Shown piece after piece: positions 27,920 to 35,825 of a DNA stretch of 64,000 bases. Location: NCBI RefSeq assembly GCF_003987225.1, contig NZ_PIPX01000002.1, positions 1 to 64,000 of the forward strand, in the 5' to 3' direction. The position numbers and the translations under genes were made by a program. The stretch is from Pseudidiomarina homiensis. GTDB taxonomy: Bacteria > Pseudomonadota > Gammaproteobacteria > Enterobacterales > Alteromonadaceae. The number at the start of each line of letters is the position of its first letter. Position 1 is the stretch's first letter. Below the pieces are notes generated by a model, which had not been told where the DNA came from, did not search any database, and worked only from the letters and a program-made list of their open reading frames with translations.

Positions 27920-28040
27920 ACGCCGAGCGACAGACTCTAAGGCCATGTATCACATGAGCTATGACCTGTTTGCCGTGGCAGCTTGCCACCGGGTTGGTTT
28001 GGAAACGAGCTAACCTCCCGTACTTGGAAAGGTGTTGACC
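27920..28040 (+). ncRNA. Molybdenum cofactor (Moco) riboswitch in the moaA leader
   Basis: The leader ends in CTCCCGTACTTGGAAAGGTG just before the moaA start. This reproduces the conserved 3' core of the E. coli moaA Moco RNA (CTCCCGTATCTGGAAAGGTG). Upstream are the other expected parts: ACTCTAAGG near 27934, a GCCGTGGCAGCTTGCCACCGG hairpin region near 27973, and a helix before the core. The ribosome binding site AAGGTG lies inside the structure, so translational control of moaA by Moco is expected. Boundaries are approximate. Confidence 0.88.
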
Positions 28041-29012
28041 ATGCTAATGGATCGTTTTGCGCGTCGTTTTACCTATTTGCGCTTGTCGGTAACGGAGAAC
28101 TGTAACTTCCGTTGCGATTATTGTTTGCCAGATGGACCGGACTGTACCTCGCGTCAGGCCGAGCTGACTGTGCCTGAAATTCGGCGCTTGGTAACGGCAT
28201 TTGCGGCACTGGGGACCCGTAAAGTCCGGCTGACCGGTGGCGAGCCTTGTCTACGCAAAGATCTATTGGAAATTATTCAAACGGTCAAAGCCGTCCCCGG
28301 CATTGAAGAAGTCGCAATTACCACCAACGGCTATCGCTTGCAGCGCGATACACCTGCATGGCGCGCTGCCGGCGTTGATGCGATCAATGTCAGCGTTGAT
28401 AGTCTAGACCCAAGTACCTTCCACCTCGTCACTGGGCAAAATCGCTTACCCGCAATTCTGGACGGAATTGATCAGGCCATCGAGCTAGGCATTCCCAAGG
28501 TCAAAGTGAATAGCGTGTTGCTAAAGGGCTACAACGGCGGCGCCTTACCAGATTTTCTGGACTATATTAAAACGCGCAAGGTGAGTCTGCGCTTTATTGA
28601 ATTGATGCGGACCAACGACAATGTTGCTTACTACCAACGTCATCACATCAGTGGCCAGAGTATTAAAGAGCAGTTGTTGCGAGAGGGCTGGCAACAATGT
28701 GTGAAATCACGCACTGCTGGACCGGCACAAGAGTTCTGGCACTCCGAATATCAAGGAAAATTAGGCCTTATCATGCCCTACAGTCGTGATTTCTGTGATG
28801 ACTGTAACCGTTTACGGGTTTCAAGTTTGGGGCAGCTCTTTTTGTGCTTATTTACCGAGCACCATCAAGATTTACGCGCCTATTTGCAGACCGACGACAC
28901 GGCACCGCTGCAAGCAGCGTTGCAAGAGTTGGTGCTAAGCAAAAAAGCGACGCACGGGCTGCACGAGCAGTTTAGCGGTGCGACGCGTCACCTGGCGATG
29001 ATCGGAGGCTAG
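28041..29012 (+). CDS. moaA: GTP 3',8-cyclase MoaA
   Basis: A radical SAM enzyme that starts molybdopterin synthesis from GTP with MoaC. The 323-residue protein has the SAM cluster motif CNFRCDYC (about residues 21-28), the KVRLTGGEP segment, and the second cluster cysteines in CDDCNRLRVSSLGQLFLCLF. It ends in Gly-Gly, as the family does. The frame reaches back to a GTG at 28032, but AGGTG six bases before the ATG at 28041 favours that start. First gene of an operon running to modC, controlled by the upstream riboswitch and probably FNR. Confidence 0.96.
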   Translation: MLMDRFARRFTYLRLSVTENCNFRCDYCLPDGPDCTSRQAELTVPEIRRLVTAFAALGTRKVRLTGGEPCLRKDLLEIIQTVKAVPGIEEVAITTNGYRLQRDTPAWRAAGVDAINVSVDSLDPSTFHLVTGQNRLPAILDGIDQAIELGIPKVKVNSVLLKGYNGGALPDFLDYIKTRKVSLRFIELMRTNDNVAYYQRHHISGQSIKEQLLREGWQQCVKSRTAGPAQEFWHSEYQGKLGLIMPYSRDFCDDCNRLRVSSLGQLFLCLFTEHHQDLRAYLQTDDTAPLQAALQELVLSKKATHGLHEQFSGATRHLAMIGG

Positions 29013-29013
29013 T

Positions 29014-29562
29014 ATGCAACTGACCGGCGTTATTATCGCAGGAGGCAAGTCTTCCCGCATGGGGCAAGACAAGGCATTGCTCGAAGTCGCTGGAATGACT
29101 CAGCTTGAACGCTGCCAACGTCTGCTCCGCGAGGTCGGTTGTGCGCAAATTAGAGTGAGTCGAAACGCCGACGGCTACATTTCGGACCGACTGCCAAACG
29201 CTGGTCCGCTCGGTGGTCTGTTAAGCGTGTTGCACCACTTGGATACTGTGCCACAGCGTCTGGTGGTGGTTCCCATCGATATGCCGTTACTTACGGCCGC
29301 TGCACTGCAACAGTTGTTGGACCAACCCGGTGCAGCCTACTTTACCGGCTCGCCTTTGCCTTGCGTGGTGAATTATTCAATCGAGTTGGTGAACTACCTT
29401 ACCCAACAACTCTGCGATGACAGCGGTGATCGGTCGGTGCGTGCAATGTTACAGGCAATGAATGCACAAGCGCTGGCGTGGCCGTACAGCTACCAATTAC
29501 ACAATACCAATACGCCGCAACAGTGGCGGCGTGCAATTGAAATGTTAGGAGTGTCCTTATGA
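29014..29562 (+). CDS. mobA: Molybdenum cofactor guanylyltransferase MobA
   Basis: Attaches GMP to Mo-molybdopterin to give the bis-MGD cofactor needed by NarG. The 182-residue product opens with TGVIIAGGKSSRMGQDKALL, the nucleotide-binding signature of MobA, and has NAGPLGGLLSVL and VVPIDMPLLT further on. It is a little shorter than E. coli MobA (194). GGAGG of its ribosome binding site lies in the last codons of moaA, one base ahead, so the two are translated as a unit. Confidence 0.94.
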   Translation: MQLTGVIIAGGKSSRMGQDKALLEVAGMTQLERCQRLLREVGCAQIRVSRNADGYISDRLPNAGPLGGLLSVLHHLDTVPQRLVVVPIDMPLLTAAALQQLLDQPGAAYFTGSPLPCVVNYSIELVNYLTQQLCDDSGDRSVRAMLQAMNAQALAWPYSYQLHNTNTPQQWRRAIEMLGVSL

Positions 29563-30071
29563 CGGCTAAACAGCACCGTCCATTACACATTGCGTTAGCT
29601 ACGGTGTCGGATCGTCATACGCCAGCAACTGATGAAACCGGTGACTGGCTCGCCGATGCGATTGCCGAGGCCGGACATCACCGTTATCAGCGCCAAATTC
29701 TTGCGACCGATAAATACGTACTGCGGGCGGTGGTGTCGCGTTGGATTGCTGAACCTCAACTTGCTGTTGTACTGCTCAATGGTGGAACTGGATTTGCTGG
29801 TCACAATTGCGTGCCTGAAGCCATTGAACCGTTACTTGAGCAAAAGATTGATGGTTTTGGTGAGCTGTTTCGGCAGTTGAGCTTCCAACAAATTGGGAGC
29901 TCTGCATTGCAATCGCGAGCAGTGGCGGGCTTAGCCAATAATACGCTGGTGGTAGCGGTGCCAGGCTCGTTATCAGCGGCCAAGTTAGCTTGGCATGAGC
30001 TGATTCGACCGCAATTAGATGGCTTGCAAGGCCCTTGCAACTTTAATGCGCGGTTAGCGCGCAACGCTTAG
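29559..30071 (+). CDS. moaB: MoaB-type molybdenum cofactor protein with altered active site
   Basis: A 170-residue protein of the MoaB/Mog fold, overlapping mobA by four bases. It matches E. coli MoaB in IALATVSDRHTPATDETGDW, DGFGELFRQLSFQQIGSSAL, QSRAVAGLANNTLV and GPCNFNARL. In the GGTG loop it reads GGTGFAGHNCVPEAI, where family members usually have an aspartate before the x-x-P (as RD in Mog or GD in E. coli MoaB); here it is asparagine. A second protein of the fold, Mog at 57128, keeps the aspartate. MoaB may thus not be the working adenylyltransferase. Confidence 0.9.
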   Translation: MTAKQHRPLHIALATVSDRHTPATDETGDWLADAIAEAGHHRYQRQILATDKYVLRAVVSRWIAEPQLAVVLLNGGTGFAGHNCVPEAIEPLLEQKIDGFGELFRQLSFQQIGSSALQSRAVAGLANNTLVVAVPGSLSAAKLAWHELIRPQLDGLQGPCNFNARLARNA

Positions 30072-30086
30072 GCAGGAGGTATCGGC

Positions 30087-30584
30087 ATGAGCACAAAAAT
30101 GTTTACTCACCTTGATGACAGCGGCGCTGCGCATATGGTGGATGTTGGTAAAAAAACGGCCACTGTGCGGCAAGCGACCGCCGTGGCAACGGTACAAACC
30201 ACTCCCGAGGTTGTGGCGCAAATCGCCAGTCAATCACTCCGCAAAGGTGACGTGTTAGCGGTAGCACGAGTGGCAGGTATTATGGCGGCGAAACGCACGA
30301 GTGACCTGATTCCGTTGTGTCATCCACTGGCGCTGACCAAGGTCACCGTCGACTTTGCGTTGCAACCCGAGCAAGGTCGCGTGCAGATTACCGCAATTTG
30401 TGCCGTACAAGGCGTGACAGGGGTCGAAATGGAAGCACTAACAGCGGTAAGTGTGGCGGCCTTAACGATTCACGATATGTGTAAAGCAGTCGATCCGGCA
30501 TTGCAGATCAATGGCATTCAATTGCACGAAAAAGCCGGTGGTAAAAGTGGTCATTGGCACAGGGAGCATGTGAATCATGGTTAA
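30087..30584 (+). CDS. moaC: Cyclic pyranopterin monophosphate synthase MoaC
   Basis: Rearranges the MoaA product to cyclic pyranopterin monophosphate. The 165-residue protein contains the MoaC signatures MVDVGKKTATVRQATA near the start, KRTSDLIPLCHPLALTKV, and GVEMEALTAVSVAALTIHDM with the catalytic lysine following in CKAVD. AGGAGG stands eight bases before the ATG. Its end overlaps moaD by eight bases. Confidence 0.96.
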   Translation: MSTKMFTHLDDSGAAHMVDVGKKTATVRQATAVATVQTTPEVVAQIASQSLRKGDVLAVARVAGIMAAKRTSDLIPLCHPLALTKVTVDFALQPEQGRVQITAICAVQGVTGVEMEALTAVSVAALTIHDMCKAVDPALQINGIQLHEKAGGKSGHWHREHVNHG

Positions 30585-30825
30585 AGTGAAATTCTTTGCG
30601 CTGCTCAGGGAGCGCTTGAACTGTAATGAAATCGACGTTGACCTCCCGGCCGGTGCGACAGTGAATCAGCTGCGCGAGAAGTTGGCACTATTGCACCCAG
30701 ACTGGACGCGAGAACTTTATGATCAAGAGCTTCTGTGTGCGAAAAACTACACCTTCGTTGATTGGTCTGAGCCGTTAGCCGATGGTGACGAAGTAGCGCT
30801 TTTTCCACCCGTAACTGGAGGTTAG
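30577..30825 (+). CDS. moaD: Molybdopterin synthase small subunit MoaD
   Basis: An 82-residue ubiquitin-like sulfur carrier that donates sulfur to the pterin. It begins VKVKFFALLRERL and ends PPVTGG, the double-glycine tail that is adenylated by MoeB (encoded at 61848) and then thiocarboxylated. It is followed two bases later by moaE, its partner. Confidence 0.95.
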   Translation: MVKVKFFALLRERLNCNEIDVDLPAGATVNQLREKLALLHPDWTRELYDQELLCAKNYTFVDWSEPLADGDEVALFPPVTGG

Positions 30826-30827
30826 AG

Positions 30828-31295
30828 ATGTCTATTGCGGTGCGTGTTCAACACGAGGACTTCTCGGTCGCTGATGAATATCAAGCACTTGTGGGCTCGA
30901 GTGACTGCGGTGCGGTGGTCACGTTCACTGGTTTAGTGCGAGAACTGGCCGAGGGCGGCTTGCAGGCATTGCATCTTGAGCACTATTCGGGAATGACTGA
31001 GCAGGTGTTAGAGCAAGTGGCGAGGCAGGCTCAGCAGCGCTGGCAAGTTGAACAGCTCACTATTGTACATCGCATCGGAAACTTAGCGCTCAATGAGCAA
31101 ATCGTTTTTGTTGGAGTGGCGTCGCCACATCGATGCGCGGGGTTCGAAGCTTGCATGTTTGTCATGGATTTTTTGAAAACCCAAGCGCCGTTTTGGAAGC
31201 GTGAAGAAACCTCGTCAGGTAGTGCTTGGGTTGCCGCTAAAGCGACTGATCAGGTTGCTGCGGAGCGTTGGCAGGTGAGTGATGTTTCGGCTTAG
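30828..31295 (+). CDS. moaE: Molybdopterin synthase catalytic subunit MoaE
   Basis: The large subunit that converts cyclic pyranopterin monophosphate to molybdopterin with two MoaD thiocarboxylates. The 155-residue protein has GAVVTFTGLVRE, LEHYSGMTEQ, VHRIGNLALNEQIVFVGVAS, and KTQAPFWKREET, where the lysines are catalytic. The ribosome binding site is GGAGG of the moaD end. The gene overlaps modA by 14 bases. Confidence 0.95.
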   Translation: MSIAVRVQHEDFSVADEYQALVGSSDCGAVVTFTGLVRELAEGGLQALHLEHYSGMTEQVLEQVARQAQQRWQVEQLTIVHRIGNLALNEQIVFVGVASPHRCAGFEACMFVMDFLKTQAPFWKREETSSGSAWVAAKATDQVAAERWQVSDVSA

Positions 31296-32028
31296 CGCTC
31301 TAGCGATGTGCTGTTTGGCAATTGTTGTGGCTTTTCCTGCTGGCGCCACAGCGCAGGAAAAAGTGCATATTGCCGTTGCATCATCATTGCGGGCTCCGGT
31401 CGATGCCATCATTACCGATTTCGAACAGCAGTTTCCCAACTATGACGTCACGGTCGCCTATGTCGCTAGCGGTAAGCTGGTAGCACAAGTGGTTCACGGG
31501 GCGCCTTATGCGCTGCTGATTTCCGCCGAGCCGCGTTATCTTGAAGCGTTATATCAACGACAATTGATTCAAGCAGAGCCGGTACTCCTGGGCTTCGGCG
31601 AACTGGTGCTGTGGCACCCACACCAGCGCGGTGATGTCGCGACATTAATTGCAGCTGCTGACTATGTTGCCTTGGCGCAGCCCAGTCACGCTCCTTATGG
31701 CCAAGCTGCCATGCATTATTTGCAGGACCAGCTAGCAGCGGAACATTACGCAAATAAACTCGTCTATGGCGAAAATGTCGCACAAGCGGCCCATCGGGTT
31801 CACGTTGGTGCAGCAGAAATAGGTTTTGTCGCACTTAGCCAAATCGTTGCAATGCAAGTACCGCAAAGCGACTATACCCGCCTAGCGAGCGCGCCATTGC
31901 TTCCGCAAGCCATCGCTTTAACGGCACATGCAGGACAGCACCGAGGCGCGCAATTGCTCTACGATTTCATGCTTGCCGATGGCAGCCAACAGACTCTTGT
32001 GGCCTATGGTTATGCTGCAACCAAGTGA
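31282..32028 (+). CDS. modA: Molybdate-binding protein ModA
   Basis: The periplasmic receptor of the molybdate ABC transporter. The 248-residue precursor has a signal peptide (about 1-24, ending ATAQ) and the binding-fold parts VHIAVASSLRAPVDAI with the oxyanion-binding serines, YVASGKLVAQV, and AQPSHAPYGQAAM. A GTG directly precedes the ATG at 31282; AGGTGAG supports the ATG. It overlaps moaE and modB, so uptake is made together with cofactor synthesis. Confidence 0.94.
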   Translation: MFRLSALAMCCLAIVVAFPAGATAQEKVHIAVASSLRAPVDAIITDFEQQFPNYDVTVAYVASGKLVAQVVHGAPYALLISAEPRYLEALYQRQLIQAEPVLLGFGELVLWHPHQRGDVATLIAAADYVALAQPSHAPYGQAAMHYLQDQLAAEHYANKLVYGENVAQAAHRVHVGAAEIGFVALSQIVAMQVPQSDYTRLASAPLLPQAIALTAHAGQHRGAQLLYDFMLADGSQQTLVAYGYAATK

Positions 32029-32677
32029 CTATCAGGCCATCAGCCTGACGTTGCAGTTGGCGGCAGTGACGACCGCCATATTGTTGGTGTTGGCTACGCC
32101 TGTCGCCTGGTGGCTTGCCTTTACGGGTTCGCGCTGGCGCGGCTGGGTGCAGGCGATTGTCGCCATGCCGCTGGTACTTCCACCTACGGTATTAGGCTTC
32201 TATTTATTGTTGGCGCTCGGACCTAACGGCTTTATTGGCGCAACACTCGAGTCTTTGGGCGGTCGCCACTTGGCATTTAGTTTCACTGGGATTGTGATAG
32301 GCAGTGTCATTTATTCGCTACCCTTTGCGGTGCAGCCACTGACCGAAGCCTTTCGCGCCATGGGAAAACGGCCGTTATTGGTGGCCGAAAGCTTGGGTGC
32401 GACGCGTTGGCAAGCGCTGCGAACGATTGCATTACCCTTGTGTCGTGGCGGCTTTGTGGTGGCGGCAACATTGGTGTTTGCCCATACCTTAGGCGAATTT
32501 GGGGTCATTCTCATGATTGGTGGGAGTATTCCAGGCGAGACGCAAGTGCTTTCGGTACTTATCTACGACCACACTGAGGCACTGAACTATTCGGCGGCGC
32601 ATGCTTTGTCGTTAGGATTGATTGCTTTTGCGGTTGTGGTCTTGGCCGTTGTTTATGGACGGAGGCCACAGCAATGA
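32012..32677 (+). CDS. modB: Molybdate ABC transporter permease ModB
   Basis: A 221-residue inner-membrane permease with about five helices. It has MPLVLPPTVLGFYLLLALG and the EAA-type loop AESLGATRWQALRTIALPL that contacts ModC, and HTLGEFGVILMIGGSIPGET near the end. The open frame begins at 31928 inside modA. The ATG at 32012 lines up with E. coli ModB; the ATG two codons upstream (32006) is an alternative. No clear Shine-Dalgarno site, in line with coupling to modA. Confidence 0.93.
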   Translation: MLQPSDYQAISLTLQLAAVTTAILLVLATPVAWWLAFTGSRWRGWVQAIVAMPLVLPPTVLGFYLLLALGPNGFIGATLESLGGRHLAFSFTGIVIGSVIYSLPFAVQPLTEAFRAMGKRPLLVAESLGATRWQALRTIALPLCRGGFVVAATLVFAHTLGEFGVILMIGGSIPGETQVLSVLIYDHTEALNYSAAHALSLGLIAFAVVVLAVVYGRRPQQ

Positions 32678-33690
32678 GCTTATACGTAAAGGGTAGCGTG
32701 CCGTTGCAACATTTTGCGCTGCAGTTTGATCTGACCCTGCCGAATAAAGGAATCACAGCTATCGTCGGGCCATCGGGCTCGGGCAAGACCACCCTGTTGG
32801 AAGTGATTGCTGGCCTCCGTAAAACCTCGGCGGTTAAGATCCGTTTCGGTAAGCAGCAATGGCAATCGGCGAGCAACTTTATGGGGTTGGCCGAGCGGCG
32901 TATGGGTTTGGTGTTGCAAGATCCTATGTTGTTTCCACATTTGACGGTAGCCGACAACCTGCGGTACGGCTGGCAGCGAGCTCAGCAACACTTTCTCTCA
33001 TGGGACGAGGTGATACAACGCTGTGGCGTGGCCGAGCTGCTTGAACAAAAGCCGCCGCAACTTTCGGGCGGCCAACAGCAGCGTGTTGCATTTGCCCGAG
33101 CACTTTTGGCACAGCCGCAAGTGTTATTGCTGGATGAGCCCTTTTCTGCGCTCGATGAAGCAACCCGACAACATTTTGTGGCTTACTTGCGCGAAGTGTC
33201 TGCGCAGCATGGCTTACCGGTGCTGTGGGTGAGTCATCAATTGACGGATATCGCCGAAGTTAGTGATTATATTGTGTTATTGAGCCGCGGTAAGATCACC
33301 AGCAGTGGTGCGTTGGTAGAACAGTTGCGGCACGAACCATTGCGTTCAATGTTGGCGATGGCGGTGATGGCAACGCCGCTGCCAGGATTAGACGAGGATG
33401 CATCGAAGCGTCTACGCATTTATGCTCGGGATGTCAGTATCAGTTTGCAACCGGTCTCACATTCCAGTGTTCGCAACCAGCTATGGAGCACTATTCATGC
33501 TGTGCATGAAAGCTCCCATGACGCTGAATGTCTTGTTGAACTTGAGTATCACGGCCAGTATTTCTTTGCTTTGATCAGTAACGCCGCATGGCAGCAGTTA
33601 GCGCTCAGCGTTGGACAGCGCGTGGTCGCTCACATCAAGTCCGCCGCGCTGCACCATCCAGTATCCCAGCAACTTGAAAATACGTGCTAA
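32674..33690 (+). CDS. modC: Molybdate ABC transporter ATP-binding protein ModC
   Basis: The ATPase of the molybdate transporter. The 338-residue protein has Walker A GPSGSGKTT, the signature LSGGQQQRVAFARALL, Walker B VLLLDEPFSALD and the H-loop VSHQLTD. A C-terminal Mop/TOBE domain (about residues 270-335) binds oxyanion and can limit transport when molybdate is plentiful. It overlaps modB by four bases and its stop overlaps the moeA stop on the other strand. Confidence 0.95.
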   Translation: MSLYVKGSVPLQHFALQFDLTLPNKGITAIVGPSGSGKTTLLEVIAGLRKTSAVKIRFGKQQWQSASNFMGLAERRMGLVLQDPMLFPHLTVADNLRYGWQRAQQHFLSWDEVIQRCGVAELLEQKPPQLSGGQQQRVAFARALLAQPQVLLLDEPFSALDEATRQHFVAYLREVSAQHGLPVLWVSHQLTDIAEVSDYIVLLSRGKITSSGALVEQLRHEPLRSMLAMAVMATPLPGLDEDASKRLRIYARDVSISLQPVSHSSVRNQLWSTIHAVHESSHDAECLVELEYHGQYFFALISNAAWQQLALSVGQRVVAHIKSAALHHPVSQQLENTC

Positions 33691-34901
33691 GTCAGCAACT
33701 GATCAAATGGTTGAATAGTAATCGACTCGCCAGCTTCAATGGCGCCGCGGTCCTGTTCGAGTACCAAAAAGCAATTGGCTTGTGCCACACTGGTAAGGAC
33801 TGCGGAACTTTGACTACCAACGGGCTCAGCCCACAGCTGGCCATCGCGTTGGGTGTAGCGACCACGTTGAAAGTCGGTGCGGCCAGGGCGTTTTTTTATT
33901 GCTGTAGCGGCTTTGGCGGTGAGTTGTAAAGGCGCTTTGATGGTTTCGCCTGCCATGCGGCGCAACATAGGTTGTACCAATTGATCGAGCGTGACGACCG
34001 CAGCGACGGGATTGCCCGGTAGCCCACAAAACCAAGCGTCGCCCAAGCGACCAAACGCAAACGGCTTGCCTGGTTTTATGGCAATCTTCCAGAACTCGAT
34101 ACTGCCAAGCTTAGCCAAGGTGTTTTTGGTGTGATCAGCATCGCCGACCGAAACCCCAGCACTACTAATCACAATGTCAGCACTGCGCATGGCTTGTTTA
34201 AACGCGCTTTCTAATGCTTCTGGGTCATCAGCGATATGGCCGAGATCAATGATGTCGACATGCAGGCGCTGTAGCATCGCCGTTAAGGTGAAGCGATTGC
34301 TATCGTAGATTTGGCTGTCGTGCTGCAAGGGCTCGCCCGGCACCACCAACTCATCGCCATTAGAGAATAACGCCACGCGCAGCTTACGTACGACTTTAAC
34401 TTCGGCAATGCCAAGTGAAGCGAGCAAGCCCACATGCACTGCCGTTAGCCGCTGTCCCGCATTCAAGACCACCGAACCACTGGCAATATCACTGCCGCAC
34501 AGGCGCACATTGTCGCCTGCTGTCACCGTTGTTTGTACTTCGATGTCAGCGTCGTCGCGGAGCACATTTTCTTGCATGACTACAGCGTCCGCACCCGTTG
34601 GCACTTGTGCTCCCGTCATGATCCGAACGCAACTTGCTGCGGGGAGCTCCCCTTTGAACGGGTGCCCAGCAAAGGCTTCGCCTACCACCTTTAGTGGCTG
34701 CGCTGCTTCGGCAGCGCGTAAGGCATAGCCGTCCATCGCTGAATTATCATAGCCTGGCACATTCAAACTGGCGTACACAGGCTGTGCCAATACCCGATCA
34801 AGGGCGGCAGCTAAGGGGACTGTTTCGGTTTCGGTTAGCGCTTGCACTTGGCCTTGCATGGCGGCCAGTGCGTCGGCAACGGGTAACCAATTAGGACTCA
34901 T
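33687..34901 (-). CDS. moeA: Molybdopterin molybdenumtransferase MoeA
   Basis: Inserts molybdate into adenylated molybdopterin. The 404-residue protein shows the family motifs VPGYDNSAMDGYALRA, RIMTGAQVPTGADAVV, SNGDELV, DIVISSAGVSVGDADHTK, and FGLPGNPVA-type CGLPGNPVAAVVTLDQL. The frame continues to 34961, but MSPNWLPVADAL at 34901 is the family start, with AAGGCGG upstream. It overlaps the end of narL by 11 bases, so narL-moeA are co-transcribed, which ties cofactor completion to nitrate signalling. Confidence 0.95.
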   Translation of the reverse strand: MSPNWLPVADALAAMQGQVQALTETETVPLAAALDRVLAQPVYASLNVPGYDNSAMDGYALRAAEAAQPLKVVGEAFAGHPFKGELPAASCVRIMTGAQVPTGADAVVMQENVLRDDADIEVQTTVTAGDNVRLCGSDIASGSVVLNAGQRLTAVHVGLLASLGIAEVKVVRKLRVALFSNGDELVVPGEPLQHDSQIYDSNRFTLTAMLQRLHVDIIDLGHIADDPEALESAFKQAMRSADIVISSAGVSVGDADHTKNTLAKLGSIEFWKIAIKPGKPFAFGRLGDAWFCGLPGNPVAAVVTLDQLVQPMLRRMAGETIKAPLQLTAKAATAIKKRPGRTDFQRGRYTQRDGQLWAEPVGSQSSAVLTSVAQANCFLVLEQDRGAIEAGESITIQPFDQLLT

Positions 34902-35550
34902 GCTTACCGCCTTGCTGGTTGACCATCCACACGGCAGCTTCAACACGTGACCGTAAGCCAAGTTTTTTCAGTAGGTGTTTCACGTGAACTTTGACGGTAC
35001 CGTCAGAGATATCGAGTTCGCGGGCAATGACCTTGTTGCTCATACCCTTGGCAATCAATTTCAGAATCTCGAGTTCGCGATTGGTCAGGCTTTCCAGCTT
35101 GCCACCACCTTGCGGCGCAGGGCGGCGCAGTGCGGTAGCGAGTACTTCGGTAATGACTTCACTTAATACCATTTTGCCTTCAATAGCGCGTTTGATTTGC
35201 TCGATGAGTTGCTCCGGCTCCATATCTTTGAGCAAGTAACCATCGGCGCCATTGGTGATTGCTGAGACTACGTCTTCATCAGCATCAGATACGGTGAGCA
35301 TGATAATACGCGAAGTGACACCCTCGTCACGCATGTGCTTCAGCGTTTCGAGACCGTCCATTCCTTGCATATTGAGATCGAGGATAATCAGGTCAGGATC
35401 AAGCTCAACAGCTCTTGGAATCGCGTCGCTACCGTTACTAAATTCGGCAACCACTTCAAGATCGTCTTCCATTGATATCAATTGTTTGAGACCTTTGCGT
35501 AGTAGCGGATGATCGTCTACTAGCATGATGCTAGAGCGCAATTCAGTCAT
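34891..35550 (-). CDS. narL: Nitrate/nitrite response regulator NarL
   Basis: A 219-residue response regulator. The receiver domain has the acidic pair DD (residues 12-13), the phosphoacceptor in LIILDLNMQGMDGL (about residue 58), and the lysine in YLLKDMEP. The C-terminal LuxR-type helix-turn-helix reads LTNRELEILKLIAKGMSNKV followed by ISDGTVKVHVKHLLKKLGLRS, close to NarL/NarP. The sensor NarX is encoded at 37166-38971, with a NarK-like gene between. AAGGAG lies six bases before the ATG. Targets with 7-2-7 motifs are visible before moaA, narG and near nnrS. Confidence 0.93.
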   Translation of the reverse strand: MTELRSSIMLVDDHPLLRKGLKQLISMEDDLEVVAEFSNGSDAIPRAVELDPDLIILDLNMQGMDGLETLKHMRDEGVTSRIIMLTVSDADEDVVSAITNGADGYLLKDMEPEQLIEQIKRAIEGKMVLSEVITEVLATALRRPAPQGGGKLESLTNRELEILKLIAKGMSNKVIARELDISDGTVKVHVKHLLKKLGLRSRVEAAVWMVNQQGGKHES

Positions 35551-35825
35551 GGTATTCTCCTTCTAATCGTGGTCACCATTTTCGCACATTTCCTGCGCTG
35601 GCGCATGGTTCAAGAGCGCCATATCGGTTAGTGTACATTGCGTTAAAGTCGGCCGAACAATCTAAATAAAAATAACATTTTCAGTAGGTTAGTCACTACG
35701 TATATCACTTATTGAGTAGTTCGACTATCTCCAAATACCCTCTGCTTAACTCCTTCGAAGTCTTGCTCCAATGCCCGGTAATGTCTGATCCTTAAGCTTA
35801 CTAGCCCAGTGACAAAAGGCCAATT
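35551..35825. other. narL / NarK-like divergent intergenic region
   Basis: The 275 bases between the divergent narL and NarK-like genes must hold both promoters. I see no FNR-type box and no complete 7-2-7 NarL motif. An imperfect ACTAC...GTAGT inverted repeat lies at about 35695-35720, and the stretch around 35660-35680 is AT-rich. Confidence 0.4.
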
